Positions 58,099-64,000 of a stretch of 64,000 nt of DNA are shown here, in pieces. The notes beneath the pieces are model-generated. The model did not search any database, was not told the origin of the DNA, and worked only from the letters and a program-made list of their open reading frames with translations. Within the stretch, counting starts at the first letter, position 1. Every line of letters starts with the position of its first letter. A program made the position numbers and the translations under genes. The DNA lies in the NCBI RefSeq assembly GCF_036195045.1, contig NZ_CP108100.1:2976001-3040000 (forward strand), written 5' to 3'. This DNA is from Streptomyces sp. NBC_00236 (GTDB lineage: Bacteria > Actinomycetota > Actinomycetes > Streptomycetales > Streptomycetaceae).

Positions 58099-59016
58099 TC
58101 ACACCTTGAGGTACTTGCGCAGCGCGAAGAGCGCGGCAACCGCGGGCATCAGCAGGCCGATCGCCAGAACCAGCGGGAGCTTGGTGAGGACGGCGTCCCA
58201 GCCGATGAAGTCGATCAGGTTCAGCTTGTCCTGGAGGGCGAGTCCGCCGTCGATCAGGAAGTAGCGGGCGGCCAGCAGCATCACACAGGCCAGTACGCCA
58301 CCGATCAGGCCGGCGAACGCGGCCTCCATGATGAACGGCATCTGGATGTAGAAGCCGGAGGCGCCGACGAGCCGCATGATGCCCGTCTCGCGCCGTCGGC
58401 TGAACGCGGACACCCTGACGGTGTTGACGATCAGCATCAGGGCGATGACGAGCATCAGCGCCATCACGAAGATCGCGGCGACGTTCATGCCGTTCATGAG
58501 ACCGAAGAGGTTGTCCAGGATGCTTCTCTGGTCCTGGACGGACTGCACCCCGTCCCGCCCGGCGAAGGCGGTGGCGACGACCTTGTACTTCGTGGGGTCG
58601 TCGAGCTTGACGCGGAACGACTCCGGCATCTGGTCGGGCGTGATGTTGCCCGCCATCGGGGAGTCGCCGAACTCCTCCTGGTAGTGCTTGTACGCCTGGT
58701 CGGACGACTCGTAGATGACCGTGTCGACGACGTCCATCTTCTTGAGGTCGGCCTCGATGTCCTTCTTCTGCTGCGCGGTCACCGCACCCTTGGCGCACTG
58801 GACCACCGTCTCCGCGTCCCCCTTGCCACAGAGGTAGATGGAGACGTTGACCTTGTCGTACCAGTAGTCCTTCATCGTGCTGACCTGCTCGCGCATGAGC
58901 AGCGCGCCGCCGAACAGGGCAAGCGAGAGGGCGACGGAGACGACGACGGCGAAGGTCATCGTGAGGTTGCGACGGAGGCCGACGCCGATCTCCGACAGGA
59001 CGAACTGGGCGCGCAT
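58099..59016 (-). CDS. ftsX: Cell-division protein FtsX
   Basis: A 305-residue four-helix permease-like protein. Helix 1 (~20-42, LTMTFAVVVSVALSLALFGG) is followed by a ~130-residue extracellular domain with two Cys (YLCGK, VVQCAK), then three C-terminal helices with VRVSAFSRRRETGIMRLVGA. With FtsE it transmits ATPase-driven change to peptidoglycan hydrolases (RipC in mycobacteria). It follows ftsE by 23 bp. Confidence 0.95.
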   Translation of the reverse strand: MRAQFVLSEIGVGLRRNLTMTFAVVVSVALSLALFGGALLMREQVSTMKDYWYDKVNVSIYLCGKGDAETVVQCAKGAVTAQQKKDIEADLKKMDVVDTVIYESSDQAYKHYQEEFGDSPMAGNITPDQMPESFRVKLDDPTKYKVVATAFAGRDGVQSVQDQRSILDNLFGLMNGMNVAAIFVMALMLVIALMLIVNTVRVSAFSRRRETGIMRLVGASGFYIQMPFIMEAAFAGLIGGVLACVMLLAARYFLIDGGLALQDKLNLIDFIGWDAVLTKLPLVLAIGLLMPAVAALFALRKYLKV

Positions 59017-59039
59017 GGCGTCCTTTCAGTGCTGGGTGC

Positions 59040-59729
59040 TCAGTGCTGGTAGCCGTAGACGCCGCGCGCCTGGTCGCGTACGAGACGGCCCTGCTCGAGC
59101 TCGATGACGCGTTTGCGCATCTGGTCGACGATGTTCTGGTCGTGGGTCGCCATGATCACGGTGGTGCCGGTCCGGTTGATCCGGTCCAGCAGCTTCATGA
59201 TCCCGACCGAGGTCTGCGGGTCGAGGTTTCCGGTCGGCTCGTCCGCGATCAGCAGCATGGGCCGGTTGACGAAGGCCCGCGCGATCGCCACGCGCTGCTG
59301 CTCACCACCGGACAGCTCGCCGGGCATCCGGTCCTCCTTGCCGCCGAGACCGACGAGGTCGAGGACCTGCGGGACCGCCTTGCGGATCTCCCCGCGCGGC
59401 TTGCCGATCACTTCCTGGGCGAACGCCACGTTCTCCGCGACGGTCTTGTTGGGAAGGAGGCGGAAGTCCTGGAACACCGTGCCCAGCTGGCGCCGCATGT
59501 GCGGCACCTTCCAGTTGGACATGCGCGCGAGGTCCTTGCCGAGGACGTGGACCATGCCCTGGCTGGCGCGCTCCTCGCGGAGGATGAGACGCATGAAGGT
59601 GGACTTGCCGGAGCCGGAGGAGCCCACCAGGAAGACGAACTCACCCTTCTCGATATCGAGAGACACATCCCGTAGAGCGGGACGGCTCTGCTTCGGGTAG
59701 GTCTTGGAGACGTTGTCGAATCGGATCAC
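59040..59729 (-). CDS. ftsE: Cell-division ATP-binding protein FtsE
   Basis: A 229-residue ABC ATPase. [20 protein letters not shown] starts it, Walker A is GSSGSGKST (~36-44), the signature LSGGEQQR (~139-146) and Walker [13 protein letters not shown] (~158-169); ATHD is the H-loop. It partners FtsX at the septum/hyphal envelope and is the first gene of the ftsEX pair. Confidence 0.96.
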   Translation of the reverse strand: MIRFDNVSKTYPKQSRPALRDVSLDIEKGEFVFLVGSSGSGKSTFMRLILREERASQGMVHVLGKDLARMSNWKVPHMRRQLGTVFQDFRLLPNKTVAENVAFAQEVIGKPRGEIRKAVPQVLDLVGLGGKEDRMPGELSGGEQQRVAIARAFVNRPMLLIADEPTGNLDPQTSVGIMKLLDRINRTGTTVIMATHDQNIVDQMRKRVIELEQGRLVRDQARGVYGYQH

Positions 59730-59997
59730 GGATGCACCACGGTCGGCCGGGAGTAGGTGTGCGTGACCATACGCGAACCCGGCTCACGCGTGCAGGCGCG
59801 CGTACCGGGATGGGTGATTTACGGTGAAACGGCAGCGCTCCCGGCTCCGCCGCAAGCGGAACGGACCGGGAGGTATCCGGTGGGCCGAGCCGAAACCCGT
59901 GCGAGCTGGCACAGTGGTAGGGGAACGGTTGCGTTTCCGTGAGCGTTGTGCGGAGAGAAGGCTTGTGCGGCTCCGCCGCGCGGGAGGAGGAATGCGC

Positions 59998-60201
59998 ATG
60001 ACCTATGACCGATTGGTGTGCGCGAACTGTGCGGCGCCCGTGAACGAGGGGCGCTGCCCCGTCTGCCGGGCCAGCCGCGCGCGACTGGAGCAGCAGGAAC
60101 AGGAGCAGGGACCGTTCGCCGGGCTCAGCCCGGCGATGCTGGTGGCCCTGATGGTGGTGCTGCTGGCCGCACTGGCGCTGCTGGCGCACCAGACCGTGTA
60201 G
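59998..60201 (+). CDS. Small zinc-ribbon single-pass membrane protein
   Basis: A 67-residue protein. An N-terminal four-Cys ribbon CANCAAPVNEGRCPVC (~9-24), then a Glu/Gln-rich helix (SRARLEQQEQEQG) and a C-terminal membrane helix (LSPAMLVALMVVLLAALALLAH). ATG 59998 is preferred because GGAGGAGG lies 7 bases upstream; ATG 59992 is too close. It is divergent from ftsE. Function unknown; the layout suggests a tail-anchored adaptor. Confidence 0.8.
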   Translation: MTYDRLVCANCAAPVNEGRCPVCRASRARLEQQEQEQGPFAGLSPAMLVALMVVLLAALALLAHQTV

Positions 60202-60274
60202 CGCCCCACCTGACCGCTCGCCCGCCCCTTGCCGGGTCGGCAGAAACGTTCGTCCTCGTACGCGCAGGCGCATG

Positions 60275-60316
60275 CACAGGGGCCCCGGATGCCGATCGGC
60301 GTCCGGGGCCCCTGTG
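60275..60316. terminator. Bidirectional terminator between convergent genes
   Basis: Nineteen-base arms (60275-60293 and 60298-60316) around GATC, fully complementary apart from one A/G position. It separates stops at 60201 and 60342. Confidence 0.85.
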
Positions 60317-60341
60317 TGTGTACGTGTTCCGCTGCTGCCCG

Positions 60342-61277
60342 TCAGGCGGCGGTGCGGCCGTTCACCAGGCGCGGCAGGATCCGGAAGCCGATGCCTCCGG
60401 CGATCATCGTCGCGGCGCCGACCAGCAGGAACGTGGTCTCGGCCGCGCCAGTCTCGGCGAGCTCGTCCTTGCCCTTGCCCTGCTCGGCCGGCTGGTTGCC
60501 GACCGAGTCGGTGTCGGTGTTGTCGGCGCACTCAGCACCGTCGAGGTCGACGGTGCAGGTGCCGGTGTCTCCGGTGGAGCCACCGTTCGTCGCGGAACCG
60601 TTGGTCCCTTCGCCACCACCGGCAGCGCTACCGCCACCGGCCGCCGCGTCACCGCCACCGGCAGTAGCGTCGCCACCACCAACAGCAGCGTCGCCACCAC
60701 CAACAGCAGCATCGCCACCACCAACAGCAGCGTCACCGCCACCAACAGCAGCATCGCCACCACCAACAGCAGCGTCACCGCCACCAACAGCAGCATCGCC
60801 ACCACCAACAGCAGCGTCACCGCCACCAACAGCAGCATCGCCACCACCAACAGCAGCGTCACCGCCACCAACAGCAGCATCGCCACCACCAACAGCAGCG
60901 TCACCGCCACCAACAGCAGCGTCACCGCCACCAACAGCAGCATCGCCACCACCAACAGCAGCGTCACCGCCACCAGCCACGTCAGCGCCACCGGCCGCGT
61001 CGCCACCACCGGCCACGTCACCGCCACCAGCCACGTCGGCGCCGCCGGCCGCGTCGCCACCACCGGCTGCAGCATCGCCACCACCGGCGGCGTCGTCCTC
61101 GCCGTTGACGCCGATGTTCAAACCGTCTTCGTTGGCCTCGGCGTTGATGCCGATACCGGCGACATCGACACCGATGCCGACGGCCTGGGCCGCGCCTGCG
61201 GCGGTCAGCGAGGCGCCCGCGGCAATGACCGCGCCCGCGGCTATCCGCGCGACGCGGACTCGCGTCTTCTTCGTCAT
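60342..61277 (-). CDS. LAETG-anchored cell-wall protein with heptapeptide repeats
   Basis: A 311-residue exported protein. The signal peptide (~1-31) ends GAAQAV. A ~30-residue Val/Gly/Asn region follows (VGIGVDVAGIGINAEANEDG), then ~25 copies of a GGGDAAV-type heptad (~60-225), 14 of them nearly perfect. A Gly/Thr spacer with two Cys (GTCTVDLDGAECAD) leads to the sorting signal: LAETGAAE, a hydrophobic helix and RLVNGRTAA. LAxTG is the motif of Streptomyces class E sortases. Each heptad has one acidic residue, so the stalk is polyanionic. No enzymatic domain. Function unknown; likely a wall-attached stalk or adhesive protein. Confidence 0.88.
   Translation of the reverse strand: MTKKTRVRVARIAAGAVIAAGASLTAAGAAQAVGIGVDVAGIGINAEANEDGLNIGVNGEDDAAGGGDAAAGGGDAAGGADVAGGGDVAGGGDAAGGADVAGGGDAAVGGGDAAVGGGDAAVGGGDAAVGGGDAAVGGGDAAVGGGDAAVGGGDAAVGGGDAAVGGGDAAVGGGDAAVGGGDAAVGGGDAAVGGGDAAVGGGDATAGGGDAAAGGGSAAGGGEGTNGSATNGGSTGDTGTCTVDLDGAECADNTDTDSVGNQPAEQGKGKDELAETGAAETTFLLVGAATMIAGGIGFRILPRLVNGRTAA
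60670..60963. repeat. 14 x 21-bp tandem repeat with 42-bp higher order
   Basis: Fourteen 21-bp units encode the central heptads of the LAETG protein. From the third unit on, two variants alternate (starting tcgccacca or tcaccgcca and ending gcg or gca), giving a 42-bp superunit repeated about five times, with one break near 60901-60942. Confidence 0.9.
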
Positions 61278-61689
61278 GTGCTGCTACCCCCAGTAGCTGT
61301 TCTCGTCAATGGAGCAGCCATACGCGGGGCACGGCCCGGCGGGGTTTGCTCCGAGCGCCGGCCCACGTCGTGCCGTGGCCATGCCACCCGCCCCCGATCA
61401 CACCCGTCCCAGACATACGCACGCTGCCCTAGCACCCTGTCCAGAGTTAAGGACTACGTCAAGGCCGTTCTGTGCAATGTGCACCGGTTTGGGAACAGTT
61501 GACCCTCATTCAGCACCACGACTGTGACGCACCCACCACGCCATCTACGCAACTCACCGAGCCAACTCCCCTTTCCCCCAGGTCCGTTTCGGACGCCTGC
61601 CCGTCGCGCTGCGGCCGTAACCGGTTCATCCGGAACGATCACGATGCGGAGGTCCTGCCCACCCGACTCGTCTCGAACCCGGTGAACCC
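61278..61689. other. Divergent promoter region between LAETG gene and phosphatase
   Basis: A 412-bp region without a credible gene. It holds promoters for the two outward-facing secreted-protein genes. The best candidate is listed separately. The T-rich/AT-rich stretch at 61480-61520 may serve the phosphatase. Confidence 0.4.
61434..61462 (-). promoter_or_regulatory. Candidate promoter of the LAETG gene
   Basis: TTGACG (61462-61457) and CAGGGT (61439-61434) are spaced 17 bp on the minus strand, about 155 bp upstream of the ATG. This is a fair match to the vegetative sigma pattern. Confidence 0.4.
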
Positions 61690-63039
61690 ATGCAGAAGAG
61701 AACCGCAGCACTCTCCCTGACGCTCGCTGTCTCCGCCCTGCTGCCGGCGGCTCTGCCGGCGCAGGCCACGGCGGGCTCCGCCGGCTCCTACGCCACCAAG
61801 ACCCCGTACGCGCCGCAGCAGGACATGCGGTCGTACCAGCACGCCCCCAAGGGCTTCGTCCCGGTGTTCACCGAGAACGTCTCGCGTCACGGCTCCCGGG
61901 CGGCGTCCGACAGCGAAGACGGTGACCTGATCCTCGCCCTGTGGGAGAAGGCGAGGAGCGAGGGGCAGCTGACCCGCGACGGCGAGCGGTTCGGCGGCGA
62001 GACCAAGTCGCTGCTCGCCGCCATGGACGCGATCGGATACGGACAGCTCAGCGGGCGCGGCGTACGCGAGATCCAGGACACCGCCGCCCGGCTGGAGAAG
62101 CGGCTTCCCGGGCTCTTCGAGCAGATCGCGGAGAACTCCGAGCAGATCAACGTCGTCAACTCCGGCAAGGACCGTGCGGTCGACAGCGGGAACCTGTTCG
62201 CCGAGGCCCTCGCCGAGAACGACCCGGCCCTGGCGCCCCTGATCACACCGTCCAGGACCGATGCCGACCTGCTCTACTTCCACAAGTCGGCCGGTGGCGC
62301 GGAGTACCGGGACTACGTCGAGAACGACGAGCGGCTCGCCGCCACCCTCGACACGATCACCGACCAGCCGGCCTCGCACACAGCGGCCCGCAACGTACTG
62401 AGGAAGATCTTCAAGCCGGCCTTCGTCGAGCGGATCGCGGCGGGCGAGTTCGACTCGATCGCCACCGAGGTCGAAGCCGCGCAGGCGGTCCACGCCCTCT
62501 ACAGCATCGCCCCGGCCATGGCCGACGAGGGCGACTGGGACATGAAGCGCTACATCGCGCCCCGTGACGCACGCTGGTTCGCCTACCTCAGCGACGCCGA
62601 GGACTTCTACGAGAAGGGCCCCGGCTTCGAGGACAGCGACATCACCTACAGGATGGCGAACGTCCTGCTCGACGACTTCTTCACGAAGATCGACGCCAAG
62701 CGGAACGGGACCAGCGACGCGGGCGCGGAGCTGCGCTTCACCCACGCGGAGGAGATCATCCCGCTGGCCGCGCTCATGGGCCTGCCCGGCAGCACGAAGG
62801 CCGTGTCGGAGGCCGAGCCGTACACGTACGCCGACAACCCGTGGCGCGGTGAGTCGGTGGCGCCCATGGCCACGAACATCCAGTGGGACCTGTTCCGGAA
62901 GGGGAACAAGTACCTGGTGCGGATGCTCTACAACGAGAAGCAGACCGCGTTCAAGAAGGGCTGCGAGCCGGTGGCGAAGGGCAGCTACTTCTACGAGGTG
63001 GACGAACTGAAGCAGTGCCTGGGCCGCACCGCTTCCTGA
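61690..63039 (+). CDS. Secreted histidine-type phosphatase (MINPP/phytase-like)
   Basis: A 449-residue exported phosphatase of histidine clade 2. The signal peptide (~1-28) ends PAQATAG. The catalytic motif is FTENVSRHGSRA (~61-72; RHG-x-R with nucleophilic His). The proton-donor motif is THAEEIIPLAALM (~355; HAE), which is typical of multiple inositol polyphosphate phosphatases rather than HD-type phytases. Four Cys are absent except near the C-terminus (KGCEPV, KQCLG), which probably pair. It would release phosphate from inositol phosphates outside the cell. The start has only a weak ribosome site. Confidence 0.88.
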   Translation: MQKRTAALSLTLAVSALLPAALPAQATAGSAGSYATKTPYAPQQDMRSYQHAPKGFVPVFTENVSRHGSRAASDSEDGDLILALWEKARSEGQLTRDGERFGGETKSLLAAMDAIGYGQLSGRGVREIQDTAARLEKRLPGLFEQIAENSEQINVVNSGKDRAVDSGNLFAEALAENDPALAPLITPSRTDADLLYFHKSAGGAEYRDYVENDERLAATLDTITDQPASHTAARNVLRKIFKPAFVERIAAGEFDSIATEVEAAQAVHALYSIAPAMADEGDWDMKRYIAPRDARWFAYLSDAEDFYEKGPGFEDSDITYRMANVLLDDFFTKIDAKRNGTSDAGAELRFTHAEEIIPLAALMGLPGSTKAVSEAEPYTYADNPWRGESVAPMATNIQWDLFRKGNKYLVRMLYNEKQTAFKKGCEPVAKGSYFYEVDELKQCLGRTAS

Positions 63040-63054
63040 CCGCACGGCGGGTAT

Positions 63055-63098
63055 GCGAGGAGGGGTGCGGGAGCCGTGGCTCCCGCACCCCTCCTCGC
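63055..63098. terminator. Terminator between phosphatase and prfB
   Basis: Perfect 21-base arms (63055-63075 and 63078-63098) with a minimal loop. It is placed between convergent stops at 63039 and 63119. Confidence 0.85.
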
Positions 63099-63118
63099 GT
63101 ACGTCCCGGCCGGCGGGA

Positions 63119-64000
63119 CTACTTCTCGCTCTGCTTGCGCCAGCGGATGCCGGCCTCGATGAAGCCGTCGATCTCGCCGTTGAAGACCGCTTCCGGGTTG
63201 CCCATCTCGAACTCCGTACGCAGGTCCTTGACCATCTGGTACGGGTGCAGGACGTACGAACGCATCTGGTTGCCCCAGGAGTTTCCGCCGTCGCCCTTGA
63301 GCGCGTTCATCTTCGCCTGCTCCTCCTGGCGGCGGCGCTCAAGGAGCTTCGCCTGGAGGACGTTCATCGCGGACGCCTTGTTCTGGATCTGCGAGCGCTC
63401 GTTCTGACAGGAGACGACGATGCCGGTGGGCAGGTGGGTCAGGCGCACCGCGGAGTCCGTGGTGTTGACGCCCTGGCCGCCGGGGCCCGACGAGCGGTAC
63501 ACGTCGACGCGGAGCTCGGACTCGTCGATCTCGACGTGGTCCGTCTGCTCGACCACGGGCAGCACCTCGACGCCCGCGAAGGACGTCTGGCGGCGGCCCT
63601 GGTTGTCGAACGGGGAGATCCGGACGAGCCGGTGGGTGCCCTGTTCCACGGAGAGCGTGCCGTAGGCGTACGGCACCTCGACGGCGAAGGTGGTCGACTT
63701 GATGCCGGCCTCTTCCGCGTACGCCGTCTCGTAGACCTCGGTCTTGTAGTTGTGCCGCTCGGCCCAGCGGAGGTACATGCGCTGGAGCTTCTCGGCGAAG
63801 TCCGCGGCGTCCACGCCACCGGCCTCGGCGCGGATGGTGACCAGGGCCTCGCGCGCGTCGTACTCGCCGGAGAGGAGCGTGCGGACCTCCATCTCGTCCA
63901 GGGCCTTGCGGACGGACTCCAGCTCGGACTCGGCCTCGGCGAGCGCATCGGCGTCGCCCTCGTCCTCGGCGAGCTCGAAGAGGACTTCGAGGTCGTCGAT
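63119..64000 (-). CDS. prfB: Peptide chain release factor 2 (5' end outside window)
   Basis: 294 codons are visible; about 75 N-terminal residues lie beyond the right edge. It releases nascent chains at UGA and UAA. The codon-recognition tripeptide SPF is in [11 protein letters not shown], and the GGQ motif that triggers hydrolysis is in [20 protein letters not shown]. The C-terminal [20 protein letters not shown] is RF2-typical. The site of the programmed UGA frameshift seen in many bacteria is outside the window, so it cannot be judged. Confidence 0.97.
   Translation of the reverse strand: MDDLEVLFELAEDEGDADALAEAESELESVRKALDEMEVRTLLSGEYDAREALVTIRAEAGGVDAADFAEKLQRMYLRWAERHNYKTEVYETAYAEEAGIKSTTFAVEVPYAYGTLSVEQGTHRLVRISPFDNQGRRQTSFAGVEVLPVVEQTDHVEIDESELRVDVYRSSGPGGQGVNTTDSAVRLTHLPTGIVVSCQNERSQIQNKASAMNVLQAKLLERRRQEEQAKMNALKGDGGNSWGNQMRSYVLHPYQMVKDLRTEFEMGNPEAVFNGEIDGFIEAGIRWRKQSEK

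Noticed and set aside
60670..60963. Regular repeat array resembling CRISPR
   Set aside because: Units are directly adjacent 21-mers without spacers and form a protein-coding heptad repeat; no cas genes nearby.
60018..61502. Plus-strand and alternative minus-strand frames over the heptad repeat
   Set aside because: A repeat unit divisible by three keeps several frames open; only the frame with a signal peptide and LAETG end makes sense.
61600..61660. PHO box upstream of the phosphatase
   Set aside because: One GGTTCATCC-like unit is present but the required second 11-bp direct repeat is too poor.

Overview
The window is a chromosomal segment of a Streptomyces species. The evidence is very high GC with strongly GC-biased third codon positions, frequent GTG and TTG starts, GGAGG-type ribosome binding sites, and many stop/start overlaps inside operons. 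The gene order matches, from memory, the S. coelicolor core region SCO2926 to SCO2972 (hppD-hpdA ... hpdR ... murA-hupA ... nnaR-narK ... matB-matA ... smpB ... ftsXE ... prfB). No integrase, transposase or phage gene is visible, so this is core genome with a few variable inserts.

Layout. 1-3.7 kb: end of an FAD-linked oxidase, a TPR membrane protein and an LppU-like protein. 3.7-11.2 kb: a tyrosine-catabolism unit. hppD is divergent from its Lrp/AsnC regulator hpdA, and the IclR regulator hpdR lies 5 kb away. Between them are a four-gene OpuC/Osm-type osmoprotectant ABC operon, a Lon-like secreted protease and a 0.4 kb nested palindromic repeat. 11.5-16.2 kb: three secreted beta-sandwich proteins, two large paralogues (one ending in a WxL-like module) and one small protein, with no assigned function. 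16.2-22.1 kb: DEAD/DEAH helicase, Doc-type toxin with RHH antitoxin, MFS exporter, an atypical tRNA-Cys and an APC amino-acid permease. 22.2-31.4 kb: D-aminopeptidase coupled to a PLP decarboxylase, a PucR regulator, and a xanthine-dehydrogenase-type operon that includes a tiny Cys-containing ORF and an unusually extended 2Fe-2S subunit. 31.4-36.4 kb: a beta-N-acetylhexosaminidase with its sugar ABC transporter, preceded by a good DasR (dre) operator.

36.4-46.4 kb: DUF3039, YqgE, murA, hupA, malic enzyme with a candidate structured RNA upstream, a HelD-type RNA polymerase-associated motor, an ECF sigma/anti-sigma pair and a CGNR protein. 46.5-51.2 kb: two GNAT acetyltransferases flanking a minisatellite, a DUF1772 protein, and the nitrate unit nnaR-narK with a GlnR-like box. 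51.2-55.5 kb: matA-matB plus a coupled membrane acyltransferase, an aggregation-exopolysaccharide operon. 55.8-64 kb: ssrA (tmRNA) and smpB, an S41 protease, ftsX/ftsE, a zinc-ribbon membrane protein, a LAETG cell-wall protein with a 14-unit 7-residue repeat, a MINPP-like phosphatase, and the 3' part of prfB.

The most novel material is the secreted-protein cluster at 11.5-16.2 kb, the candidate RNA near 41.5 kb, the extended 2Fe-2S subunit with the small ORF heading the operon, the 12-bp palindrome shared by the PucR gene and the xdh promoter, and the LAETG repeat protein. Coordinates, motifs and overlaps are read directly; family names rest on motif recognition; links to named S. coelicolor genes are from memory.
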